From positions 1 through 33,649 of the forward strand of contig CAIJNA010000180.1 of assembly GCA_903821805.1 (NCBI GenBank): DNA of 33,649 nt. The letters run 5' to 3'. A program made the position numbers and the translations under genes. The notes beneath the pieces were generated by a model. It was not told where the DNA came from. It searched no databases and was given only the letters and a program-made list of their open reading frames with translations. Below are positions 8,401 through 16,437 of the stretch, piece by piece; position 1 is the stretch's first letter; every line of letters starts with the position of its first letter. This stretch comes from an uncultured Campylobacterota bacterium (GTDB lineage Bacteria; Campylobacterota; Campylobacteria; Campylobacterales; Arcobacteraceae).

Positions 8401-10043
8401 CTGGTGAAGGTGGGCAATTGCCAGGAGATAAGGTTGACGATATTATTGGAAAAACGCGATATTCAACTCCAGGGGTTGGACTAATTTCACCACCACCTCA
8501 TCATGATATTTATAGTATCGAGGACCTAAAGCAATTGATACATGATTTGAAAAACGCAAACAAAGAAGCACGAATAAGTGTAAAACTTGTATCAGAAGTT
8601 GGCGTTGGAACAATAGCAGCAGGTGTTGCAAAAGCTCATTCTGATGTTATTTTGATTTCTGGATACGATGGAGGAACTGGCGCTTCGCCTCAAACATCTA
8701 TAAAACACACTGGATTACCATGGGAATTAGGACTTGCAGAAGCTCATCAGACGCTTGTTAAAAATGGTCTTCGTTCAAGGATAGTGCTTCAAACAGATGG
8801 TCAACTTAAAACGGGACGAGATATTGTTATCGCTACATTGCTTGGTGCCGAAGAATGGGGTGTTGCTACTAGCGCACTTATAGTTGAGGGATGTATTATG
8901 ATGAGGAAATGCCATCTGAATACTTGTCCAGTTGGAATAGCAACTCAAGACCCAGAGTTGCGAGCAAAATATAAAGGTAAGCCAGAACATATTATAAATT
9001 ATATAACTTTTTTAGCGATGGAAATTCGAGAACTTATGGCCGAATTGGGATTTAGAACTATTAATGAAATGGTAGGTAGAGTAGACAAGCTTGAAGCTAG
9101 AAAAAATATTACTCATCCAAAAGCAAAACACTTAAAGCTTGAAAGACTTCTTCACGGTGTTCATATTCGTTCAACTGATTCTAACTATTGTTCATCATCA
9201 CAAGAGCATGGAATTGAAAATGCAATGGATAATCAACTAATAGAAATGGCTAAAGAATCAATTTTAAATGGTACAAAAACATACAATGACATAATCATAA
9301 CAAATGTCAATCGTACTCTTGGAACATTGCTCTCGTCTGAGGTTACAAGAAAATATGGAGAAAATGGATTGCCAAATAATACAATTCATTTTAAAATGAA
9401 AGGTAGTGCTGGCCAAAGTTTTGGAGCGTTTTTGACATCAGGCATAACTTTTGAAGTTGAGGGTGAAGTTAATGATTATGTTGGAAAGGGGCTTTGCGGA
9501 GGAAGAATTATTGTGTATCCTTCAAAGAGTTCTAGTTTTGAACCCAAAAATAATGTAATTATTGGAAATGTAGCATTTTATGGAGCCACAAGTGGAGAAG
9601 CATATATTTACGGATTAGCTGGCGAGAGATTTGCAGTGCGAAATTCTGGAGCCAATATAGTTACTGAAACACTTGGTGATCATGGATGCGAATATATGAC
9701 AGGTGGGAATGTTGTGGTTTTGGGGGAAATAGGTAAAAACTTTGCAGCTGGAATGAGCGGTGGTATTGCATATATTTATGATGTCAATAATAATCAATCG
9801 TTAAAAATAAATTCCGCAATGGTATATCTTGAAAGTATAAATTCTGAATCTGAAAACACAAAATTAAAAACAATGATTGAAAATCATTTTGAATTTACTT
9901 CAAGTAAAACTGCTAAAACTATTTTGGAAAATTGGGAAACCGCAAAAACACAATTCATTAAAGTTATCCCAAAAGAGTACAAGAAAGTTTTACAAAAGAA
10001 TGAACAAAAATGTGCGCAAGCTAATATAAAAGTGCAAGGCTAG
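5496..10043 (+). CDS. gltB: Glutamate synthase (NADPH) large subunit
   Basis: The 1515-residue alpha subunit of glutamate synthase converts glutamine plus 2-oxoglutarate to two glutamates with electrons from GltD. Domains in order are: N-terminal class II glutamine amidotransferase with the nucleophile C22 (DACGVGF) exposed after removal of a 21-residue propeptide; central domain; FMN-binding synthase barrel; and a C-terminal beta-helix rich in glycine repeats. The 3Fe-4S ligands are visible as C1133, C1139 and C1144 (CIMMRKCHLNTC). Full length. The ATG is preceded by only a weak purine-rich stretch (AAGATAAGAAAG). The stop is 3 bases from the gltD start, so the two subunits are co-transcribed and probably coupled. 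Confidence 0.98.
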   Translation: MGHNYLPKAEGLYDPRFEKDACGVGFVANIKGVKSHEIIQKGIELLINLEHRGAVGAEKNSGDGAGILVQMPDKFFRKIAMLQNINLPSFGNYAVGVVFIPRDPEGGLECQTIVENCISELGLDFLGWRKVPTDNSSLGDSVKSTEPHIYHIFVAKPNHIIDSDAFERKLYVARKYIQTEVTSSDIKSNEYFYIPSLSYKTILYKGQLITAQLPLFFADLNDKDFESAIALVHSRFSTNTFPSWPLAQPFRYLAHNGEINTLRGNINWMRARQSLIESNLFSQDDLDKIYPYLINEKTGSDSSILDNVVELLTLAGRTLPHVMTMMIPEAWEKDKQNNKEIRDFYEYHATLMEPWDGPASLAFTDGKFVGATLDRNGLRPSRYILTKDDILVMASEQGAIYFPPEDVLLKGRLQPGKMFLVNLDEGRIVPDIEIKTMLAKGHPYGEWLDELKISLDNLPLNNQVKQPNHKTILRRQKCYGYTIEDLKTIIAPMAKDGYEAIGSMGNDATLPVLSNKAVNLFNYFHQLFAQVTNPPIDPIREESVMSLVSFIGQQGNLFEQNKKTKKFIELPQPILTNENLEKLRGINESNFKAITIDLLFDVKTIGSMEQRLVAVRNAALTAVQNGFQVIILSTRGVDKKHAAIPSLLAISAVHHHLVEHGMRTNCGIVIECGDAREVHHFATLIGYGANAINPYLAFETIEDLRKRTLIDEHLSSENATKNYINAIEKGLLKIMSKMGISTIQSYTGAQIFEAVGLSDEVVAKYFKGTASRLSGIGINEIEAEVLICHEVAFSEDNVESTDLSVGGLYSYRQRGEKHQYTPENIFLLQQSARTNDYEVFKQYSKTLDYQADNLLNLRGLLDFKKQAPISIDEVESVEEIRKRFATGAMSYGSISLEAHQTMAIAMNAIGAKSNTGEGGEDPLRFKPFANGDNANSSIKQVASGRFGVTMNYLVNAKEIQIKMAQGAKPGEGGQLPGDKVDDIIGKTRYSTPGVGLISPPPHHDIYSIEDLKQLIHDLKNANKEARISVKLVSEVGVGTIAAGVAKAHSDVILISGYDGGTGASPQTSIKHTGLPWELGLAEAHQTLVKNGLRSRIVLQTDGQLKTGRDIVIATLLGAEEWGVATSALIVEGCIMMRKCHLNTCPVGIATQDPELRAKYKGKPEHIINYITFLAMEIRELMAELGFRTINEMVGRVDKLEARKNITHPKAKHLKLERLLHGVHIRSTDSNYCSSSQEHGIENAMDNQLIEMAKESILNGTKTYNDIIITNVNRTLGTLLSSEVTRKYGENGLPNNTIHFKMKGSAGQSFGAFLTSGITFEVEGEVNDYVGKGLCGGRIIVYPSKSSSFEPKNNVIIGNVAFYGATSGEAYIYGLAGERFAVRNSGANIVTETLGDHGCEYMTGGNVVVLGEIGKNFAAGMSGGIAYIYDVNNNQSLKINSAMVYLESINSESENTKLKTMIENHFEFTSSKTAKTILENWETAKTQFIKVIPKEYKKVLQKNEQKCAQANIKVQG

Positions 10044-10046
10044 ACC

Positions 10047-11507
10047 ATGGGAAAAGTTACAGGATTTAAAGAATACAAAAGAGAAGATTTTGGATATCAA
10101 AGAGTCGGTGAAAGAATAACTCATTTTAAAGAATTTACAATTGCAATGCCAAAAGATGATGTAGAAAAACAAGCTGCAAGATGTATGGAATGTGGAGTTC
10201 CATTTTGCCATAGTTCATACGGATGTCCCTTGGCAAATATTATCCCCCAGTTCAATGATTTAATTTATACAGACAAATGGGAAAGTGCATTTAGAAATCT
10301 CATGAGCACAAATAACTTTCCTGAATTCACAGGACGAGTTTGTCCTGCTATTTGTGAAACGGCATGCGTGCTTGGAATTAATGATGAACCGGTTGCCATT
10401 AAAAATATTGAATATGCAATTATTGAAAAAGCGTACGAAAAAGGGTGGATGAAAACTCTTTCTAAAGAAAAGCAAACAGGTAAAAAAGTAGCCATTGTAG
10501 GAAGTGGTCCCGCAGGACTTGCTGCTGCTGATCAATTAAATAAAGCAGGTCATGAAATTACAGTTTATGAAAAAGAAAAGAGAATCGGTGGATTACTTAG
10601 ATACGGCATACCGAATTTTAAACTCGATAAAAAAGATGTAGTTCAAAGACGAATCGATATCATGATAGAAGAAGGAATAAATTTTATACCGGAAGTTAAT
10701 GTCGGTGTAGATATATCTATCAATGAATTAGATAAAGAATTTGATGCAATTATAGTTTGCATAGGTGCTGGAAAACCTAGAGATCTCCCGATCATCAATC
10801 GAGATGCCAAAGGAATACATTTTGCTATGGACTTTTTAGCTCAAAATAATTCTATTTTAGAATGTGAAATTTTTAATGAACAAGAGAAAATATCAGCAAA
10901 AGGTAAAAAAGTTTTAGTTATCGGTGGCGGTGATACAGGAAGTGATTGTGTAGGAACATCTATTAGGCAAGGTGCTAAATCTGTAATGCAAATTGAGCTA
11001 TTGTCAAAACCACCATTATCCAGAACGGAAGAGATGCCTTGGCCAAAATTTCCTAGGATTTTTAAGCTTTCAACTTCTCAATCTGAAGGATGCGATCTGG
11101 AATTTGATGTCCTTTCGAAATCATTTATTAAGAATGAAACAGGCCATTTAATCGGTGTAAATTGTGTTAAGATTAAATGGGATGGACAAAACTTTAAAGA
11201 AATTGATGGTAGCGAATTTGTAATTGAAGCTGATTTGGTACTTCTTGCAATGGGATTTGTTGGACCGTCACAAGATTGTGTTATTGAAAACTTTAATCTT
11301 AAAATTGATCAAAGAACAAATATAGAAGCTATAAATTATAAGACATCTGTGCCAAAAATATTTTCTTGCGGTGATTCTCGAAGAGGACAATCTTTAATAG
11401 TTTGGGCTATTTTTGAAGGAAGAGAATGCGCAGTTGTTGTTGATGAATTTCTTATGAATAAAAAAAGTATGCTCAATCGTTCTAATAAATCTTTATATGA
11501 ACTATAG
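10047..11507 (+). CDS. gltD: Glutamate synthase (NADPH) small subunit
   Basis: The 486-residue beta subunit oxidises NADPH on FAD and passes electrons through 4Fe-4S clusters to GltB. The N-terminal cysteine-rich region shows two clusters of ligands (C46, C49, C54, C60 and C99, C103, C107). The FAD-binding Rossmann motif GSGPAG is at residues 152-157, and a second nucleotide fold, VLVIGGGDTGSDC, binds NADPH. Domain order and length are normal. It starts 3 bases after the gltB stop, with GCAAGGC just upstream overlapping the gltB end. Confidence 0.97.
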   Translation: MGKVTGFKEYKREDFGYQRVGERITHFKEFTIAMPKDDVEKQAARCMECGVPFCHSSYGCPLANIIPQFNDLIYTDKWESAFRNLMSTNNFPEFTGRVCPAICETACVLGINDEPVAIKNIEYAIIEKAYEKGWMKTLSKEKQTGKKVAIVGSGPAGLAAADQLNKAGHEITVYEKEKRIGGLLRYGIPNFKLDKKDVVQRRIDIMIEEGINFIPEVNVGVDISINELDKEFDAIIVCIGAGKPRDLPIINRDAKGIHFAMDFLAQNNSILECEIFNEQEKISAKGKKVLVIGGGDTGSDCVGTSIRQGAKSVMQIELLSKPPLSRTEEMPWPKFPRIFKLSTSQSEGCDLEFDVLSKSFIKNETGHLIGVNCVKIKWDGQNFKEIDGSEFVIEADLVLLAMGFVGPSQDCVIENFNLKIDQRTNIEAINYKTSVPKIFSCGDSRRGQSLIVWAIFEGRECAVVVDEFLMNKKSMLNRSNKSLYEL

Positions 11508-11530
11508 TGTGTCATAACAGCATAATTTAT

Positions 11531-11559
11531 AAAAAGATAGATTTTCAAATCTTCTTTTT
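11531..11559 (+). terminator. Weak possible terminator after gltD
   Basis: AAAAAGAT pairs imperfectly with ATCTTCTTTTT across a 10-base spacer, 23 bases beyond the gltD stop, and the right arm is T-rich. The stem is AT-only and interrupted, so stability would be low. It is consistent with gltBD and mdh being separate units, because mdh has its own -10 box. Confidence 0.25.
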
Positions 11560-11610
11560 AACTTGGCTGGAAGTTGTTATTGGTAAAATCCCATCATTAG
11601 TTTAGTTTTA

Positions 11611-11616
11611 TATAAT
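11611..11616 (+). promoter_or_regulatory. Candidate -10 box for mdh
   Basis: Perfect TATAAT 39 bases before the mdh start, predicting a leader of roughly 33 bases. A strong Shine-Dalgarno (GAGGGG) sits 9-14 bases before the ATG. Confidence 0.5.
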
Positions 11617-11655
11617 TATAAATACTAAAAAAGTTTCAAATGAGGGGATTTAATT

Positions 11656-12603
11656 ATGCTAGTAGGTAGAAGAGTTGGGATCGTAGGTTCTGGTTTTGTT
11701 GGAGCAACAGCAGCGTATAGTTTGACATTGCTTGGAACTTGCCATGAAGTAGTTATGTATGATATTTTTCCAGATTTGGCAAAAGGTAAAGCGATTGATA
11801 TCGGGCAATCTACAAGTTATTCTCCGCAGGGCACTATAGTAACTTCAGCTGAAACACCATCAGATATGAAAGATTGTGATATTGTTGTCATAACGGCCGG
11901 TGTTCCAAGAAAAGGTGATATGACACGAGAAGACTTACTTCTTATAAATGCCAAAATAGTCAAAACAGTTGTTCTTGATATCATGAAATACTCCCCGAAT
12001 GCAATTATTTTATGTGTGGCAAATCCATTAGATGTTATGACATATGTTATTCATAGACTTACAAAATGGCCAAGGAATAGAATTATAGGAATGGCTGGTG
12101 CTTTAGATATCTCAAGAATGGCTTATCAAATAAATAAAAAAGTTGGCTTTGGACCAGGTCAAACAAGAGCAATAGTTATTGGTGATCATGGTCAAAACAT
12201 GATTCCACTTCCAGAGATATCAGCAGTTGGAGGTATACCATTAAGTCAGCTTGTTGGAAAGAATGATATGGATGAAATTATCCAAAAAACAAAAGAAGGT
12301 GGAGCTGAAATTGTAAAATATCTTGGTACATCAGCATATTATGCTCCAGGAAGAGCTATTACAGTTATGATACAAGCTATTTTAGATGATTCAAGAATTG
12401 TTATTCCATCATCCGTTTTACTTGAAGGGGAATATGGATACAGCGATGTAACAGTTGGAGTCCCAGTAGTTTTAGGTTCTAGTGGATGCGAGCAAATTAT
12501 TGAACTTGAGCTTGACAGTGAGAATAAAGAGAAATTCGCAAACAGTGTCGCTTCTATCAAGGAAGGGATTAAGATATTGGAAGATAATGGATTTTTTGAA
12601 TAA
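11656..12603 (+). CDS. mdh: Malate dehydrogenase (LDH-like family)
   Basis: NAD-dependent interconversion of malate and oxaloacetate in the (possibly reductive) TCA cycle. The 315-residue protein belongs to the lactate/malate dehydrogenase superfamily: GSGFVGA at residues 11-17 binds the dinucleotide, D36 suits NADH, and D151/R154 with H178 (GDHGQNM) form the catalytic relay. The substrate-specificity loop reads AGVPRKGDMTRED. An arginine (R85) rather than glutamine at the discriminating site supports malate over lactate. The ATG has a strong Shine-Dalgarno (GAGGGG). The gene is monocistronic, lying between its own -10 box and a strong terminator. Confidence 0.95.
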   Translation: MLVGRRVGIVGSGFVGATAAYSLTLLGTCHEVVMYDIFPDLAKGKAIDIGQSTSYSPQGTIVTSAETPSDMKDCDIVVITAGVPRKGDMTREDLLLINAKIVKTVVLDIMKYSPNAIILCVANPLDVMTYVIHRLTKWPRNRIIGMAGALDISRMAYQINKKVGFGPGQTRAIVIGDHGQNMIPLPEISAVGGIPLSQLVGKNDMDEIIQKTKEGGAEIVKYLGTSAYYAPGRAITVMIQAILDDSRIVIPSSVLLEGEYGYSDVTVGVPVVLGSSGCEQIIELELDSENKEKFANSVASIKEGIKILEDNGFFE

Positions 12604-12634
12604 ATTGATAATATGAATGTAAAAATACTATATT

Positions 12635-12667
12635 AAAAAAGGCTAGTCAGTTTGACTAGCCTTTTTT
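12635..12667. terminator. Bidirectional rho-independent terminator between mdh and tpx
   Basis: A 9-bp perfect stem (GGCTAGTCA / TGACTAGCC) with a 3-base loop is flanked by six A's on the left and six T's on the right. It therefore terminates the plus-strand mdh transcript and equally the minus-strand transcript from tpx, whose stop is 25 bases away. Confidence 0.92.
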
Positions 12668-12691
12668 GTTTCAAAGAAAACTGTTCAAAGA

Positions 12692-13246
12692 TTATGAACA
12701 GTGTCCTCCTCCACAACAAGCTGATTTTGCAGGAGCTACAGATTTAGCAGCTGCTAAAGCTTCAGCATAATCAGGCTCAGAAGTAATTTCTGGAACCACT
12801 TGTTTGTAACAAACTTTACCGTCAGCATCAATTACGAAGATTACTCTTGCAGTAATTCCAGCTAATGGACCATCAGCTAATAAAACACCATAAGCGTTTG
12901 CAAAATCTTTGTTTCTGAAATCTGAACAAACTTTTAAGTTTTCAATTCCAGCTGCACCACACCATCTAGCTGCTGCAAATGGTAAGTCCATTGATACAGT
13001 GATAACTTCAACACCTTCAAGGTTTGCAGCTTCTGTATTAAATCTTCTAGTTTCAGCATCACAAACACCTGTGTCAAGTGAAGGTACTGCGATTACAAGT
13101 TGAACTTTACCAGCTCCACCGATAGTTTCGTTTTGAAGCATTGGGTTACAGTTTACTACTGTTACGATTGGAGCTAAATCTCCAACTTTTACTTCGTTTC
13201 CTGCTAAGTTGCATACTATGTTTTCTTTAAATGTTACTGTTGCCAT
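12692..13246 (-). CDS. tpx: Thiol peroxidase (Tpx-type peroxiredoxin) with cysteine-rich C-terminal tail
   Basis: An atypical two-cysteine peroxiredoxin that reduces hydroperoxides using thioredoxin. Peroxidatic C62 is in PSLDTGVC with T59, resolving C96 is in ARWCGAAG, and R134 (ITARVIF) completes the active site. The core is about 168 residues, as usual for Tpx. It is followed by a short A/K/S/P linker and the tail CCGGGHCS (177-184), which is not part of the Tpx fold and looks like a metal- or thiol-binding appendage. C12, C33, C107 and C146 are extra cysteines. The ATG has a good Shine-Dalgarno (AAAGGATT). The gene is separate from ovoB by 128 bp, with its own TATAAT. Confidence 0.93.
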   Translation of the reverse strand: MATVTFKENIVCNLAGNEVKVGDLAPIVTVVNCNPMLQNETIGGAGKVQLVIAVPSLDTGVCDAETRRFNTEAANLEGVEVITVSMDLPFAAARWCGAAGIENLKVCSDFRNKDFANAYGVLLADGPLAGITARVIFVIDADGKVCYKQVVPEITSEPDYAEALAAAKSVAPAKSACCGGGHCS

Positions 13247-13362
13247 ATTTAATCCTTTTATTTTTTGTTTTAAGTGATAGAAGTTTAATTAAATAAGATA
13301 AATTTAGTCTTAATTGTAATTTCTAAAGTTACGAATTGATTTTTTGCTGAAATTTGATTTGA

Positions 13363-13368
13363 ATTATA
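13363..13368 (-). promoter_or_regulatory. Candidate -10 box for tpx
   Basis: TATAAT on the minus strand just beyond the ovoB stop. It predicts transcription starting near 13356 and a leader of about 110 bases before tpx. No clear -35. Confidence 0.4.
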
Positions 13369-13374
13369 GTGTTT

Positions 13375-14538
13375 TTATTTGATTGAAAATGCTTGCTGAA
13401 TATTTGCGAGTGCTTTTTTTAGTTCACTTTTTGGTAGAGCAATATTTAACCTAAAAAAATATTTTCCATTTGAACCAAAGGTAATACCATCATTGAGTGC
13501 TAATTTTGCTTCATTTAAAAGTTTATCTTTTATCTCTTTATGTTTTAGTCCGGTATCTTGAAAATCAAGCCATAAAAGATATGTTGCATTTGTTTCGATG
13601 ATTTTGATTTTTGGTAAATATTTTGTAAAAAATGCATTTGTATAGTTAATATTTTCTTCCAAATATGTCAATAATTGGTTTAGCCAAATTTCACTCTCGT
13701 TGTTATAACAACTTTGAATCAATACATTTGATAGTGAATTTAGGGATACAATATGATCTCTTTTTGCATAAATTTTAAACTTCGTAAGAATTTCATTGTT
13801 TTTTGAAAAAGCATATGAAGTATTAAGACCCGCAACATTAAATGTTTTACTTGGTGCGTTCAGAATTAAACAATTTTCATTTATTGAAGCAAAAGATACA
13901 AAGTTTTTAAACGCTAGATCACTGTGAATTTCATCACTAATAACTAAAATATTATGCTTTACACATAAATCATTTAAGGTTTCAAGCTCATCTTTGCTCC
14001 AAATTCTTCCGATCGGATTATGGGGTGAGCACAATAGTAGTAGCTTTGTTTTTAATGATATTTTTGATTCCAAATCACTCAAGTTCATTACATATTTATC
14101 ATTTTGTAATTCTAATTGACTTTCAATGACGGTTCTTCCATTATCTTTTATTACACTAAAAAATGGAAAATAAACAGGTGGAAAAATTATCACTTCATCA
14201 CCATGTTCAGTAAAAGCTTCTATTGCAACTTTTAAAGATGGGACAACACCAGAGCAAAATAAAATATTTTCTTTTTGAAGTTCAAGATCATGTCTTTTTT
14301 GCCAGCTAATAACAGCATTAAAAGATTCGGACGAAGGAATTTCATATCCAAAAATTTGTTGTTTTAATTTATTTCTCATGCCTGAGCATACATGCTTTGG
14401 AGTCGCAAAATCCATGTCAGCAACCCACAATGGCTTAGCCTCATTGGTCCCAAAATATTCCACAAGACCATCATATTTGACGCAATCAGTCGAGTGTCTG
14501 TTAATTTTTTTGTCAAAATTAACAAACTTATTCTTCAT
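13375..14538 (-). CDS. ovoB: PLP-dependent C-S lyase, MalY/PatB family; probable ovothiol sulfoxide lyase OvoB
   Basis: Fold-type I aminotransferase-like enzyme of the MalY/PatB group that cleaves C-S bonds by beta-elimination. Motifs, numbered from the ATG at 14538: PHNPIGR around 172-178, SDEIHSD around 201-207 (PLP aspartate), and the Schiff-base lysine K231 in SKTFNVAGL. On its own the sequence could be cystathionine beta-lyase. Lying immediately downstream of ovoA, with its ATG overlapping the ovoA stop by one base (TAATG), it is best read as OvoB, which releases 5-thiohistidine from the OvoA product. A longer frame from 14550 (four more residues) lacks a Shine-Dalgarno, while GGA lies 6 bases before the chosen ATG. 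Confidence 0.8.
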   Translation of the reverse strand: MKNKFVNFDKKINRHSTDCVKYDGLVEYFGTNEAKPLWVADMDFATPKHVCSGMRNKLKQQIFGYEIPSSESFNAVISWQKRHDLELQKENILFCSGVVPSLKVAIEAFTEHGDEVIIFPPVYFPFFSVIKDNGRTVIESQLELQNDKYVMNLSDLESKISLKTKLLLLCSPHNPIGRIWSKDELETLNDLCVKHNILVISDEIHSDLAFKNFVSFASINENCLILNAPSKTFNVAGLNTSYAFSKNNEILTKFKIYAKRDHIVSLNSLSNVLIQSCYNNESEIWLNQLLTYLEENINYTNAFFTKYLPKIKIIETNATYLLWLDFQDTGLKHKEIKDKLLNEAKLALNDGITFGSNGKYFFRLNIALPKSELKKALANIQQAFSIK

Positions 14539-16415
14539 TATTTTTCCCATATTGTAATATTGTCAATTTCTTCAACAAATTTTAAACTTTTTCCAAATAT
14601 TTCTTTTACTTTATCTTGCTTTGTAAAGTTTTTAAACGCTACAACAACTCTTCCAGAATTATTTAATCGCAGAGGAAGTTCTTCGAGTAAGTGGTCTAGA
14701 TTATAAAGTTCTTCATGATTATTTGAAAGTATAATAAAGTCAAAATTTCTAAAATTAGGTTTTAAATTGCAGCTATCACCTTGCCAAAAGTCTATATTTT
14801 TGATATTTTGTAACTCTAAATTTTTTTGTGCTGTTAAAATATTTCTCGCAGTAAAATCAATTCCAACCAAATGTTGAAATTTATTAGACATATTAAATAC
14901 AGCTTTTCCATAGTCGCATCCTAAATTTAAAGCCGTTTTATAATCCGGCTTGATATATTTGCTAGAAATGCTGGTAACGATATCAAAGAATTTTTCTTCC
15001 CTGAAAACAATGTGATTTTTTACTGTTTCAATATCTTCTTTGTGATCATTGGAAACAGATACATATCTAAAGCCTGCATGTTGAAAGAAATGTCTTCTGA
15101 AAGCATACCTAGAGCTTTTTAATGTCTCATTTCCTGTGCTTATAAAAGAACCACCTTTAATGATATTGTGTCTTTTATCAAAAGTTGGCACTGAAAAGTC
15201 ATCATAAAGAGGATGAATTTCAAATCCTTGGAAACCGTCAATTGTTGTTGTTGTCCACTGCCATACATTCCCGATAACATCAAAAAAATCACCATGAGCA
15301 AAGATATTGACTGGCGATGGTGATGTAAAATGTTCAAGATTAATATTGGCTGGAGCAATTTCACCCCATAATGGCTCATCTTTAACATTTGAAACATGAT
15401 AAATTTTGTACCACATTGCTTCACTTGGTAATGTAATATTTGTAGATGTTTTGTGCGATTTCCATTTACAAAATGCTAAAGCCTCTAAGTAATTAACTTC
15501 AACAGGCCAATTCATAGGGAGCTTAATAAGATTTTGTATAGTTCTTAAATGATACGTATTGTTTTCAAGCAACCAAAAAGTTGGATGGCTGGCTTTAGTA
15601 TAGTTTCTCCATCTAAGACCTTCGTCATCCCAAAAACTATCATTTTTGTAGCCACCATCTTTTACAAATTCTAAAAATTCACCATTGCTTGTTAGATATT
15701 TTGCTGCCTTGAAGTCATCAATTTCAAATGATGCCTCACCATATTCATTGTCCCAGCCATAAAAATCATCATCTCGCTTTTTGCCTAAATGGATAGTTCC
15801 ACCAGCAACATTAATTAGTTCATTTGCAGGAGCTTCGCCATATTCTTGACATTCTTTAAAAAGTTCTGTTGGCTCTATAACTTTATGATTTAATTGTCTA
15901 TGAAGAACCGATGATGTTTCAAGATGAATTCTTTCGTGTTCAATTCCCATCATAACTATCCACATGGGACTATCCCAAGTGATAGGAAGTTTGAATTCAA
16001 CAGTATCAATAAATTCTAGTACAACTTTTTGTACTTTAGCTCTATATTCTCTTGCATCTTCAACTTTTGGCCATGCATAATTTGATTGATTTAGATCATC
16101 CCAGCTCATCTCATCAACACCAACCGCAAAAATAGATTCAAAATTTGGGTTGATTCTATTTTTTAAAAATCCACCCAAAATAAGTTTATTAATATAAAAC
16201 GTTGCGGTGTGACCAAAATAAAATATAAGTGGGTGTCTTAATTTTTCTGGCTGTTCATAAAAGATATTATCATGTGCAAACATATTAAAAAGCTCTTCGA
16301 ATAGTTTGTAAGTTTTTACAAAATATTCTCGAATCTCAGATCTTTTTTTCTCGATATTGTCACCCCTTAAAGAGATATTGCGTGTGATGAAACTTTTATA
16401 ATCTTGTGCTTCCAT
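14538..16415 (-). CDS. ovoA: 5-histidylcysteine sulfoxide synthase with C-terminal methyltransferase (OvoA)
   Basis: Non-haem iron enzyme that couples cysteine to histidine using oxygen, the first step to ovothiol. Residues 25-180 form a DinB-like iron-binding domain with ligands H69 (FYFGHTATF) and H160/H164 (HERIHLE). Residues 200-453 form an FGE-sulfatase domain ending with GNVWQWT (382-388) and GFRYVSVS (448-455). Residues 470-625 form a class I SAM-methyltransferase with LNLGCDYGK (497-504) and VGIDF (517-521). This architecture separates OvoA from EgtB of ergothioneine synthesis, which lacks the fused methyltransferase. The methyltransferase part is about 155-170 residues, shorter than I expect for OvoA (about 240). 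The gene starts 22 bp after proS and overlaps ovoB by one base, so all are probably co-transcribed. Confidence 0.9.
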   Translation of the reverse strand: MEAQDYKSFITRNISLRGDNIEKKRSEIREYFVKTYKLFEELFNMFAHDNIFYEQPEKLRHPLIFYFGHTATFYINKLILGGFLKNRINPNFESIFAVGVDEMSWDDLNQSNYAWPKVEDAREYRAKVQKVVLEFIDTVEFKLPITWDSPMWIVMMGIEHERIHLETSSVLHRQLNHKVIEPTELFKECQEYGEAPANELINVAGGTIHLGKKRDDDFYGWDNEYGEASFEIDDFKAAKYLTSNGEFLEFVKDGGYKNDSFWDDEGLRWRNYTKASHPTFWLLENNTYHLRTIQNLIKLPMNWPVEVNYLEALAFCKWKSHKTSTNITLPSEAMWYKIYHVSNVKDEPLWGEIAPANINLEHFTSPSPVNIFAHGDFFDVIGNVWQWTTTTIDGFQGFEIHPLYDDFSVPTFDKRHNIIKGGSFISTGNETLKSSRYAFRRHFFQHAGFRYVSVSNDHKEDIETVKNHIVFREEKFFDIVTSISSKYIKPDYKTALNLGCDYGKAVFNMSNKFQHLVGIDFTARNILTAQKNLELQNIKNIDFWQGDSCNLKPNFRNFDFIILSNNHEELYNLDHLLEELPLRLNNSGRVVVAFKNFTKQDKVKEIFGKSLKFVEEIDNITIWEK

Positions 16416-16437
16416 TGACTTCTTTTATTATTTTGAT

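Noticed and set aside
11656..12603. Lactate dehydrogenase
   Set aside because: The specificity loop has arginine (PRKGDM) where lactate dehydrogenases have glutamine, so malate is the expected substrate.
13375..14538. Calling the MalY/PatB enzyme simply cystathionine beta-lyase
   Set aside because: Sequence alone allows it, but the one-base overlap with ovoA makes the ovothiol lyase the better call. The alternative is kept in the entry.
14392..14706. 104-codon plus-strand frame across the ovoA/ovoB junction
   Set aside because: Antisense to two motif-supported genes, with no ribosome site and no family resemblance.
14538..16415. Reading the 625-residue protein as EgtB (ergothioneine)
   Set aside because: The C-terminal SAM-methyltransferase fusion and the adjacent PLP lyase fit OvoA, and no egtD-like gene is adjacent.
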